NCBI GenBank assembly: GCA_003454975.1
Contig: DMST01000513.1
Coordinates: forward strand, 1-10,571
Reading direction: 5' to 3'
Source: Cytophagales bacterium
Lineage (GTDB): Bacteria > Bacteroidota > Bacteroidia > Cytophagales > Cyclobacteriaceae
Length of the DNA: 10,571 nucleotides
Shown: in pieces, positions 1-6,434 of the stretch
Numbering within the stretch: the stretch's first letter is position 1
How the letters are laid out: every line of letters begins with the position of its first letter
Notes under the pieces: generated by a model
Told to the model about the DNA's origin: nothing
Seen by the model: only the letters and a program-made list of their open reading frames with translations
Database searches by the model: none
Position numbers and translations under genes: made by a program

Positions 1-3
1 TTG

Positions 4-31
4 TGTCTTGGCTCTTGATTCTTAGATCTTA
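4..31 (+). repeat. Degenerate heptamer array before fadA
   Basis: Four units of seven bases with the core TCTTG/TCTTA start at exactly 7-bp steps (cores at 6, 13, 20 and 27), ending 5 bp before the fadA start codon. The array includes the 12-mer TGTCTTGGCTCT (4-15), which recurs at 1291-1302 before fadE. The role is unknown; it lies in the translation-initiation region where a Shine-Dalgarno would otherwise be. It may extend left of the window. Confidence 0.6.
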
Positions 32-36
32 AAAAA

Positions 37-1209
37 ATGAATGCATACATCGTAGCAGGATATCGATCTGCCGTCGGAAGAGCAAAAAAAGGTGGGCTTC
101 GGTTCAAAAGACCCGATGACCTGGCCGCCGACGTAATCAAGCATTTGGTAAGCCAGGTACCTGGCTTTGAGAGCAATCGGGTAGACGACCTCATCGTAGG
201 CAACGCCGTACCTGAGGCCGAGCAAGGCATGCAAATGGGCCGCATCATCTCGTTGCTGAGCTTGCCGATGGAGGTACCCGGTTTGGTGATTAACCGCTAC
301 TGCGGCTCCGGGCTGGAGGCCATCAACATTGCCTCGGCGCGGATTCACGCCGGTATGGCTGACTGCATCATTGCGGGCGGTACCGAGAGTATGAGCATGG
401 TACCTGTAATGGGCTGGAAAACGGCGCTGAACTACAAGATTGCCGCGGACCATCCGGACTACTACACCAGCATGGGCCTCACTGCGGAGCAGATTGCGCA
501 GCAGTGGAAGATCAGCCGGGAGGAGCAAGATGAGTTTGCCTACAACAGCCACATGAAGGCTTTGCAAGCGCAGGCCGACGGCAAGTTTGACGCGGACATC
601 GTGCCCATCGAGGTGGAGCATACCTACGTAGATGCCAACGGCAAGCGCAAGACCGAAACCAAAACCATCACCAAGGACGAAGGTCCTCGGGCAGGTACCA
701 GCGTAGATGCCCTGGGCAAGCTGCGCCCCGTGTTCGCCCAAGGCGGATCGGTGACGGCCGGTAACTCGTCCCCCACCAACGACGGCGCTGCCTTCGTGAT
801 GGTGATGAGCGAGAAGATGGTGAAAGAGCTGAACCTGGAGCCCATCGCCCGGATACTATCCTACGCCGCTGCCGGCGTAGAGCCTCGCATCATGGGTATT
901 GGTCCCGTAGCGGCGGTGCCCAAGGCACTGAAGATTGCGGGCATCAAGCAGGACGATCTCGACCTGATTGAGCTGAACGAAGCCTTCGCGGCCCAGTCAC
1001 TGGCTGTGGCCAAGGATCTGGACCTGGACATGAGCAAGGTGAACGTAAACGGTGGCGCCATTGCCCTCGGACACCCGCTGGGTAGCACCGGTGCCCGCCT
1101 GAGTATCACCCTAGCCAGCGAGCTGAAGCGCCGCGGCGGCAAATACGGAATGGTAACTGCCTGTGTAGGCGGCGGCCAAGGCGTAGCCGGGGTGTTTGAA
1201 ATGCTGTAA
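37..1209 (+). CDS. fadA: Acetyl-CoA C-acyltransferase (3-ketoacyl-CoA thiolase), FadA-like
   Basis: A 390-residue thiolase, the usual length for the family. It catalyses the last step of beta-oxidation in the cytoplasm, cleaving 3-ketoacyl-CoA with CoA to give acetyl-CoA and a shortened acyl-CoA. The nucleophile is Cys89 in NRYCGSGLEA. The C-terminal half carries NEAFAAQ (Asn314), the GHPLGSTGAR block with His346, and the second active-site cysteine Cys376 in ACVGGGQG, so the catalytic set is complete. The ATG at 37 follows an A-run and a heptamer array; no Shine-Dalgarno sequence is seen, as is normal for Bacteroidota. It lies 107 bp before the acyl-CoA dehydrogenase on the same strand, matching the fadN-fadA-fadE order known from Bacillus subtilis, so co-transcription is inferred. 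A biosynthetic acetoacetyl-CoA thiolase is the main alternative, but the dehydrogenase neighbour favours degradation. Confidence 0.94.
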   Translation: MNAYIVAGYRSAVGRAKKGGLRFKRPDDLAADVIKHLVSQVPGFESNRVDDLIVGNAVPEAEQGMQMGRIISLLSLPMEVPGLVINRYCGSGLEAINIASARIHAGMADCIIAGGTESMSMVPVMGWKTALNYKIAADHPDYYTSMGLTAEQIAQQWKISREEQDEFAYNSHMKALQAQADGKFDADIVPIEVEHTYVDANGKRKTETKTITKDEGPRAGTSVDALGKLRPVFAQGGSVTAGNSSPTNDGAAFVMVMSEKMVKELNLEPIARILSYAAAGVEPRIMGIGPVAAVPKALKIAGIKQDDLDLIELNEAFAAQSLAVAKDLDLDMSKVNVNGGAIALGHPLGSTGARLSITLASELKRRGGKYGMVTACVGGGQGVAGVFEML

Positions 1210-1214
1210 GCAGA

Positions 1215-1312
1215 CACAAGAAGTGAGAGCCAAGCTACAAGACTTGGCTCCTTTCCCCATATCGAACCAAACATCAAGTCTTGACTCTTATGTCTTGGCT
1301 CTAAAAATCTTA
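1215..1312 (+). repeat. Paired opposing heptamer arrays in the fadA-fadE spacer
   Basis: CAAGA-type cores occur at 7-bp steps at 1217, 1224 (degenerate, TGAGA), 1231 (CAAGC) and 1238. TCTTG-type cores, the reverse complement, occur at 1279, 1286, 1293 and 1300 (degenerate), and one base out of step at 1308. AGAGCCAAG at 1226-1234 is the perfect complement of CTTGGCTCT at 1294-1302, so the two arrays can fold on each other. The spacer holds no gene. Confidence 0.6.
1227..1250 (+). other. Hairpin after fadA
   Basis: A perfect 8-bp stem, GAGCCAAG (1227-1234) with CTTGGCTC (1243-1250), and an 8-base loop, 17 bp after the thiolase stop. The following CTTTCCCC is a poor T-run, so it is more likely an RNA-stabilising or processing hairpin than a full terminator. 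It competes with pairing of 1226-1234 to 1294-1302. Confidence 0.5.
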
Positions 1313-1316
1313 CAAA

Positions 1317-3128
1317 ATGTCAGTAGTAGCAGAAGAAACTAAAAAAGCGATCACGGGCGGTGAGTTCCTGATTCGCGAGTCATTCGCACACGAAATCTTT
1401 ACTCCTGAGGAGTTCACCGAAGAGCAAAAAATGATTGCTCAAACCTGCCGAGACTTCTTGGAAACGGAAATCTATCCTCAGCTGGACGAGCTGGACAGCA
1501 TGCAGCACCCTGAGCTGATGCCTCAGAAGATGGACAAGTCCGGTGAGCTGGGTCTGCTGGGTACGGCGGTACCGGAGCAGTACGGAGGCTTCGGTATGGA
1601 CTTCAACACCTCTATGCTGGTAGCCGACGTGATTGGCGCGGGCCATAGCTTTGCGGTAGCCCTGAGTGCCCACACCGGTATCGGTACGCTGCCCATCTTG
1701 TACTACGGTAACGAGGAGCAGAAAGCAAAATACCTGCCCAACCTGGCTTCGGGTGTTTGGAAGGCTAGCTACTGCCTTACCGAGCCTGATTCGGGTTCGG
1801 ACGCTAACAGCGGTAAGACCAAGGCGGTATTGAGCGAGGACGGCAAGTACTACAGCATCACGGGTCAGAAAATGTGGATCACCAACGGTGGTTTTGCTGA
1901 CGTATTCATCGTGTTCGCCAAGATTGAGGATGACAAGAACCTGACCGCCTTCATCGTAGAGAAGGACATGGGTGGTATCACCATGAACGAGGAAGAGCGC
2001 AAGATGGGTATCAAAGGATCTTCTACCCGTCAGGTATTCTTCAACGACACGAAAGTGCCTGTAGAGAACATGTTGAGCGACCGGGAGAACGGTTTCAAAA
2101 TCGCGGTAAACATCCTGAACATCGGCCGGATCAAGCTGGGTGCTTCTTGTGTGGGTGCGGCGAAAGCGGTGATCGACAAAGCCGTAGTGTACTCGAAAGA
2201 GCGCAAGCAGTTCCAGACGTCTATCTCCAACTTTGGTGCGATCAAGCACAAGATTGCGGAGATGGCAGCGCGTACGTTCGCGGCCGAAGCCGGTAACTAC
2301 CGCGCGGGTCAGAACATCGACGATGCCTACGCACGTTTGATCGCGGGCGGTATGTCTGAGGCCGAAGCGAAGCTGAAGTCCGTAGAGGAGTTCGCCATTG
2401 AGTGCGCCATCCTGAAAGTATACGGCTCCGAGGCTTTGGACTACACCGTAGACGAAGGCGTACAGATTTACGGCGGTATGGGCTTTTACGCGGAGGCGCC
2501 GATGGACCGCAGCTACCGCGATAGCCGGATCAACCGGATCTTTGAAGGTACCAACGAGATCAACCGGATGTTGACCCTCGATATGATGCTGAAGCGTGCC
2601 CTGAAAGGCCAATTGGATCTGTTGGGCCCTGCCCAAGCGGTAGCCGCTGAGCTGACGGGTATTCCTGATTTCAACCAGGAAGAGGACACCGCCCTGTTTG
2701 CTGCTGAGAAAAAGATCATCGCTAACCTGAAGAAGGTAGGCCTAATGATTGCCGGAGCGGCCGTACAGAAGCTGCAAACCAAGCTGAGCCACGAGCAAGA
2801 GCTGCTGATGCACCTGGCGGACATCCTGATCCAAGTTTACGGTGCCGAGTCGGCCATTCTGCGCGCGGAGAAAGTAGCGGGCGTACAAGGTGAGGCTGCA
2901 GCCAAGCTGTACATCGACATGGCACAGTTGACCGTACACCGCGCCATCTCCGTGATCAAAGATGCGGGTACCGAGGCCATCTACGCGTTCGCTGAAGGCG
3001 ACGAAATGCGCATGATGCTGTTGGGACTGAAGCGGTTCACTAAGATTGAGCCCGTGAACCTGAAGAACCTGCGCCGTGAGATCGCCGATGCCTTGATCGA
3101 AGCGAACGGCTGGGCGATTCACTTCTAA
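1317..3128 (+). CDS. fadE: Acyl-CoA dehydrogenase, long form, FadE-like
   Basis: A 603-residue acyl-CoA dehydrogenase that performs the first, FAD-dependent oxidation of beta-oxidation (acyl-CoA to trans-2-enoyl-CoA), passing electrons to an electron-transfer flavoprotein. The N-terminal helical domain spans about residues 35-150. The beta domain begins at YCLTEPDSGSD (from Tyr152) and includes WITNGG (Trp187). The C-terminal helical domain has the YGGMGF block and the IFEGTNEI motif, in which Glu410 matches the catalytic base of the medium-chain family. About 175 further residues follow, as in the roughly 600-residue FadE/YusJ group and unlike the 380-residue short forms. No signal peptide is present, so it is cytoplasmic. 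It sits 107 bp after the thiolase, probably in the same operon. The terminator at 3276-3302 lies about 150 bp after its stop. Chain-length preference cannot be read from the sequence. Confidence 0.95.
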   Translation: MSVVAEETKKAITGGEFLIRESFAHEIFTPEEFTEEQKMIAQTCRDFLETEIYPQLDELDSMQHPELMPQKMDKSGELGLLGTAVPEQYGGFGMDFNTSMLVADVIGAGHSFAVALSAHTGIGTLPILYYGNEEQKAKYLPNLASGVWKASYCLTEPDSGSDANSGKTKAVLSEDGKYYSITGQKMWITNGGFADVFIVFAKIEDDKNLTAFIVEKDMGGITMNEEERKMGIKGSSTRQVFFNDTKVPVENMLSDRENGFKIAVNILNIGRIKLGASCVGAAKAVIDKAVVYSKERKQFQTSISNFGAIKHKIAEMAARTFAAEAGNYRAGQNIDDAYARLIAGGMSEAEAKLKSVEEFAIECAILKVYGSEALDYTVDEGVQIYGGMGFYAEAPMDRSYRDSRINRIFEGTNEINRMLTLDMMLKRALKGQLDLLGPAQAVAAELTGIPDFNQEEDTALFAAEKKIIANLKKVGLMIAGAAVQKLQTKLSHEQELLMHLADILIQVYGAESAILRAEKVAGVQGEAAAKLYIDMAQLTVHRAISVIKDAGTEAIYAFAEGDEMRMMLLGLKRFTKIEPVNLKNLRREIADALIEANGWAIHF

Positions 3129-3151
3129 GGATTGATTCTAATGGTCACTGT

Positions 3152-3234
3152 GTCGAGCATTTTGCTCGGCACCCATTGATAAAAGGAAGCCTGAAGCTTC
3201 CAAATAGCCCATGGTGGAAAGCAGCATGCGTTCC
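3152..3234 (+). repeat. Three-hairpin dispersed element, copy 1
   Basis: An 83-bp element beginning 23 bp after the fadE stop. Hairpin 1 is GTCGAGCA/TGCTCGGC (3152-3159 with 3163-3170). Hairpin 2 is GGAAGC/GCTTCC (3185-3190 with 3196-3201), and hairpin 3 is GGAA-GCA/TGC-TTCC (3216-3223 with 3227-3234). It aligns with 6605-6686 at 67 of 82 positions by hand count, with one gap. Nearly all differences fall outside the stems. No open reading frame is present. It could be a REP-like palindromic element, a MITE or an RNA structure. Confidence 0.75.
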
Positions 3235-3246
3235 AGAGGGCTAAAG

Positions 3247-3305
3247 ACATTACCTTTCTTTTGGAACAGAGAAAGCCCCGGTCGGATCGGCCGGGGTTTT
3301 TTATT
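3247..3305 (+). repeat. 59-bp two-hairpin terminator repeat, copy 1
   Basis: Matches 5169-5227 at 58 of 59 positions (the single difference is G3296 versus T5218). It contains a first hairpin CTTTCT/AGAAAG (3254-3259 with 3270-3275) directly followed by a GC-rich terminator hairpin. The conserved block is longer than a terminator needs, so it is either a recent duplication or a constrained RNA element. Confidence 0.85.
3276..3302 (+). terminator. Rho-independent terminator after fadE
   Basis: A 9-bp stem CCCCGGTCG (3276-3284) with CGGCCGGGG (3288-3296), including one G-U pair, a GAT loop, and six T residues (3297-3302). A clear intrinsic terminator, about 150 bp after the fadE stop. Confidence 0.85.
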
Positions 3306-3708
3306 GCCTATTTCTCGCAGTGAGCGACCGTCTTGCCACTAGCTGGGTGAGATGTTGGTTAGACGACTTGGAGCCGTCTACAAATGGACCTTTCACGAGG
3401 ATCAAGTAAGATTTCGAAGACATCACCAATACCATTTGGGGCCTATGAAGCAAATAGGAAGCCTCTATTGATTATGGTGCTATGAGTGGGCTCATTGATC
3501 AAAATATTCAGGTCCAGTTTTAACTCTGAAGAAGCCCATTTTTACTTTTCAATGGAAGGCAGATGTTACACTATTTCCTGGTCAGTAAATGGCCCAAATA
3601 CTAAAAATAGAGACCAGGTTACTCAATTAAAGGACAGATCGTAGAGTCTAGTCGGGTTTACTATTTAGCTTCACTGCAACAAAATTTTCAACATATACAT
3701 TCTCAATA
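3306..3708. other. AT-rich gene-free spacer before the tail-fibre-like gene
   Basis: About 400 bp without a credible gene. One imperfect hairpin is visible (TAGACG at 3360-3365 with CGTCTA at 3375-3380). No clear TTTG / TAnnTTTG promoter could be placed before 3709, although the gene's promoter presumably lies here. A 39-codon frame from 3352 has no recognisable features and was not called. Confidence 0.6.
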
Positions 3709-4689
3709 ATGAAAAATTTTCAACTATTCTCATTACTAGTCTGCATTTTATTCTCAGCTCCAGCCATCGGTCAACAGTGGTCAGGAAATAACAATACCAC
3801 TGATCCCCTTTCTAGAACAGGGCGTGTTCAAATGAGTGGTATGCGTTACCAGCGATATAGTGGAATTATTGCAGGTTTCACTGACCCCTATTTGATTCTT
3901 GGAGCTAGTACTACTCAAGACGATGAGTTGGTGTTCGCAGGTAACAGCGCTGCAAAAATGGATGTACGGCTTCTAGACGGTGTTTTAAAAATTGGTGGTT
4001 CTGCATCTCCCTTCTCACAATTATCCCGAGACGAACTTACGAATAGCTGGGTAGGGGGAAATCTTGGCGTGGGTACAGATAATCCTCGTGCTCGGCTACA
4101 TGTAAATGGTGACATGATGTTACCCCGGGCCTCCGTTTCGTCGGTAGGTGAACCTGGTGAATTTCTCAAATGGGGCACCCCTACGGGTCCTGGCATTGCC
4201 TCTGTACAACTAGCCCCAGATAATGATGTACAAGGGTTGGTTTTTTACACGCATCCGTCAGCGGCTTATGCAGATCAAGCTGTAGAGGCCATGCGGATTA
4301 CTGCTGCGGGTCAGGTTTGTGTAGGGTCCGATACCCCTGATGGAAATAGCTTGCTTACACTCGCGGGTGGTATGGCTAGCCGTGAAGTGAAAGTAACCGT
4401 AACGGCGGGGAATGATAAAGTCTTTGAGTCGGACTACCCCTTGATGGATTTACGCATGTTAGATCACTATGTGAGCACTGAAAAGCACCTACCTGGTATT
4501 GCTCCTGAGCGTGTGATGCTCCAGGAAGGCGTTCAATTGGGCGAGTTTAGTATTCAGTTACTAGGCAAGATTGAGGAATTGACGCTTTATACTATTGACC
4601 AACAAAAACAATTGCAAGCACAGCAGAAGGCTTTAGAAGCGATGCAGTCCAAAATTGATGAGTTGCAGACTCAGCTAGACACTAAATAG
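3709..4689 (+). CDS. Secreted tail-fibre-like protein with C-terminal coiled coil
   Basis: A 326-residue protein of unknown function. Residues 1-21 form a signal peptide (hydrophobic LFSLLVCILFSAPA, cut probably after AIG), so it is exported. Two stretches of the 'GxGT-xNP-x-L-NG' type seen in phage-tail-fibre-like Bacteroidota proteins occur at about 117-136 (GNLGVGTDNPRARLHVNGDM) and 203-220 (VCVGSDTP...). From about 225 to 290 the REVKVTV ... VFESDYPL ... EKHLPGI ... LGEF ... LLGKIEELTLY block resembles the conserved C-terminal module of these proteins, which looks like an intramolecular-chaperone or trimerisation region. A glutamine-rich coiled coil of about 40 residues ends the protein. 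Its DNA is visibly more AT-rich than the fad genes, it stands alone between spacers of more than 500 bp, and it is bracketed by two copies of a 59-bp repeat. This suggests an accessory or acquired gene. No phage gene is nearby, so it is not evidence of a prophage. Confidence 0.85.
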   Translation: MKNFQLFSLLVCILFSAPAIGQQWSGNNNTTDPLSRTGRVQMSGMRYQRYSGIIAGFTDPYLILGASTTQDDELVFAGNSAAKMDVRLLDGVLKIGGSASPFSQLSRDELTNSWVGGNLGVGTDNPRARLHVNGDMMLPRASVSSVGEPGEFLKWGTPTGPGIASVQLAPDNDVQGLVFYTHPSAAYADQAVEAMRITAAGQVCVGSDTPDGNSLLTLAGGMASREVKVTVTAGNDKVFESDYPLMDLRMLDHYVSTEKHLPGIAPERVMLQEGVQLGEFSIQLLGKIEELTLYTIDQQKQLQAQQKALEAMQSKIDELQTQLDTK

Positions 4690-4693
4690 GCAC

Positions 4694-4707
4694 GGCTTGC
4701 TAAAGCC
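4694..4707 (+). other. Small hairpin just after the tail-fibre-like gene
   Basis: GGCTT (4694-4698) pairs with AAGCC (4703-4707) around a 4-base loop, 4 bp after the stop codon. There is no T-run, so it is at best a weak terminator or a 3'-end stabiliser. Confidence 0.3.
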
Positions 4708-4943
4708 TTCACCTGGGTATTATTCAATTCAGTTATTCTTACAGAAAATATCAAAATTTCGAGATTTGCTTAATTAGATTGAGAGAACATTGCTCAGAAA
4801 TGTGGGAGGGAAACTTTGGTAATACCAATGCTGGTAAGCGATTCGTAAGAAAAACCCTAAAATCCTTAGTCTTGATCCAGCTCCATCGTCGGACCGTTGC
4901 GGATTAGTTCGAAAAAAAATAGAGTACCCAGATTTTAACTCCA
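4708..4943. other. AT-rich gene-free spacer
   Basis: No convincing gene on either strand; a 71-codon - strand frame overlapping it has no recognisable content. The only structure seen is the palindrome TTGGTA-A-TACCAA (4816-4828), which is operator-like but has no known partner here. Confidence 0.5.
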
Positions 4944-5079
4944 GGGCTGTATCAAAAGTTGAAGGGAAATTGGGGTACCAAATTTCCACTTGCGAAGTGA
5001 AAAACTTTCCCTAACCAAATGAAGCAATACAAAATAATATCCGGTCATAAAATCGCAATATCGCCTTTTGATACGACCC
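4944..5079. mobile_element. MITE-like segment with terminal inverted repeats
   Basis: About 136 bp bounded by imperfect inverted ends. GGG-CT-GTATCAAAAG (4944-4958) pairs with CTTTTGATAC-GA-CCC (5065-5079), with the inner 10 bp perfect. Inside are further inverted repeats: GGAAATT/AATTTCC (4965-4971 with 4981-4987) and CACTT/AAGTG (4987-4991 with 4995-4999). There is no coding capacity. The ends look like insertion-sequence termini, so this may be a MITE or an internally deleted IS. No clear target-site duplication is visible, which lowers confidence. Confidence 0.45.
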
Positions 5080-5168
5080 CCCGGCTGGCGAATTAGTGGC
5101 CGTCCGCGTGCCGCCTAAGACTGCGCGTCCCGGCTTCAGCGGAAGGGCAAGGCCGAAAGGGTTTGAAA
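5080..5168. other. GC-rich patch between the MITE-like segment and the terminator repeat
   Basis: About 90 bp rich in CG, CCG and GGC steps, in sharp contrast with the AT-rich DNA to its left. No gene is recognised. A 94-codon + frame starting at 5096 runs across the terminator and into the next gene out of frame, so it is rejected as coding. Confidence 0.45.
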
Positions 5169-5227
5169 ACATTACCTTTCTTTTGGAACAGAGAAAGCCC
5201 CGGTCGGATCGGCCGGGTTTTTTTATT
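5169..5227 (+). repeat. 59-bp two-hairpin terminator repeat, copy 2
   Basis: Second copy of the block at 3247-3305, in the same orientation, here ending 31 bp before the BspA-like start codon. Both hairpins are kept. The outermost G-C pair of the terminator stem is lost because a G is replaced by T (5218), which lengthens the T-run to seven. Confidence 0.85.
5198..5224 (+). terminator. Rho-independent terminator in the 5' leader of the BspA-like gene
   Basis: Stem CCCGGTCG (5199-5206) with CGGCCGGG (5210-5217), loop GAT, then seven T residues (5218-5224). It sits more than 500 bp after the tail-fibre-like gene and only 34 bp before the next start codon. It could therefore insulate the BspA-like gene, or act as an attenuator if the promoter is upstream of it. 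Confidence 0.75.
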
Positions 5228-5258
5228 TTAGTGCTTTCGTTTATAAAGGCTTCATTCT

Positions 5259-6434
5259 ATGGCCATGCTAAAGACTCAAACATTTCTTCTTACCCTTCTT
5301 TTTTTTCTGGTGTTTCATATGGCAAGCGGTCAGGACCGGCCGTTCATTTTTACATGGGAAATAGAAGAGCCTCATGGTGAACTGCGGATCAACGTTTGGG
5401 AGGTAAAATATACGGTAGACTATTGGGTAGATTTTGGGGACGGTTCCGAACGGGAAAGAAGAACGGGGGATGTTTATCACCAGTATGCCGAGCCGGGTAT
5501 TTATACAGTTAAAATTTGGGGCTCTTTTCCCGGCATGAACTTTCAGGCCTCGCCCTATGCTAAGCACATGCACAGCCTCATAAGCTGGGGAGATATTGTT
5601 TGGGGCACCATGCTGGGTGCATTTACCGGATGTTACAACCTGACCTATGCTGTGGCCGACCCCCTACATGACGTACCGAACCTAGATAGCGTAAATACCC
5701 TGTTCAGAATGTTTGAGGGGGCCAGCAAGATTGACGGTGACTTCTCAGCCTGGGATGTGAGCAACGTCATTACAATGAGCCGACTTTTTAAAGGGGCCAC
5801 GTCTTTTACTGGGGACCTCTCTGCGTGGGATGTAAGCTGGGTAAAGTACATGGATTCCATGTTTGAGGAGGCCTATCTGTTTGATGGAGATGTATCAGCC
5901 TGGGATGTGAGCCGGGTGGTAACCATGGAAAAAATGTTTTACAAAGCCGAAGCCTTTCAAGGGGACGTGTCGCGTTGGGATGTGCGTAATGTGCGGGACT
6001 TCAGCGGCATGTTCGCCGGTGCCCTCCAGTTTTCCAGTGACGTATCCGAGTGGTCGGTGGACAGTGGTAAAACTTTTACAGCTATGTTCGCCGTCTGCCC
6101 AAAGTTTAATGCCGATGTCTCAGGTTGGGATGTACGAAAGGCAGAGGAATTGAGTGCCATGTTTTACCAAGCAACGTCCTTCGATCAGAACCTGGGTGCT
6201 TGGCAGTTTCCTAAGGCAACATCTTTAGCAAGGTTTTTATCCGATACCCATCTTTCCATTGCCAACTACGATGCTACCCTGAAGGGATGGAGTAACCACC
6301 CTTTAGATCAATTACCCAAGGGGGTAGAGATTGGAGTACAAGGTTTACAATTTAGTACCGAAGGTTCTAACCATCGATCCAGCTTGATGAACCGGTTGAG
6401 TTGGAGGTTTGATGGAGATTCCCTGGATTGGTAG
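5259..6434 (+). CDS. BspA-like (DUF285) repeat surface protein with PKD-like domain
   Basis: A 391-residue exported protein. Residues 1-24 are a signal peptide (LLTLLFFLVFHMASG, cut before Gln25). Residues about 50-88 form a PKD-like immunoglobulin fold (VDFGDGS at 57-63, then YAEPGIYTVKI). Residues 151-325 hold seven tandem repeats of exactly 25 residues, starting at 151, 176, 201, 226, 251, 276 and 301, with the pattern MFxxAxxFxxDVSxWDV. A divergent eighth unit caps the stack at about 326. This is the DUF285/BspA type of bacterial surface repeat, thought to mediate binding. No membrane anchor, lipobox or type IX sorting domain is visible at the C-terminus. ATG 5259 is used; Met3 (5265) is a possible alternative. 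The 5' spacer contains a strong terminator ending only 34 bp before the start. The ligand and function are unknown. Confidence 0.88.
   Translation: MAMLKTQTFLLTLLFFLVFHMASGQDRPFIFTWEIEEPHGELRINVWEVKYTVDYWVDFGDGSERERRTGDVYHQYAEPGIYTVKIWGSFPGMNFQASPYAKHMHSLISWGDIVWGTMLGAFTGCYNLTYAVADPLHDVPNLDSVNTLFRMFEGASKIDGDFSAWDVSNVITMSRLFKGATSFTGDLSAWDVSWVKYMDSMFEEAYLFDGDVSAWDVSRVVTMEKMFYKAEAFQGDVSRWDVRNVRDFSGMFAGALQFSSDVSEWSVDSGKTFTAMFAVCPKFNADVSGWDVRKAEELSAMFYQATSFDQNLGAWQFPKATSLARFLSDTHLSIANYDATLKGWSNHPLDQLPKGVEIGVQGLQFSTEGSNHRSSLMNRLSWRFDGDSLDW

Noticed and set aside
1380..2636. A 418-codon open frame on the - strand inside fadE
   Set aside because: It is the antisense shadow of a highly biased coding gene; no family features, and the + strand protein has complete acyl-CoA dehydrogenase motifs.
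3360..3380. Possible integron attC-like site (GTTAGAC near a hairpin)
   Set aside because: No matching inverse core (RYYYAAC) and no integrase or cassette array.
3352..3471. A 39-codon + strand frame in the AT-rich spacer
   Set aside because: Short, basic, with no signal or motif; expected by chance.
3709..4689. Prophage, because the protein resembles tail fibres
   Set aside because: It has a signal peptide and no phage structural, lysis or integrase genes around it; such proteins are common secreted proteins in Bacteroidota.
5096..5380. A 94-codon + strand frame before and into the BspA-like gene
   Set aside because: It runs through the terminator repeat and then overlaps the BspA-like gene in another frame; no recognisable protein.
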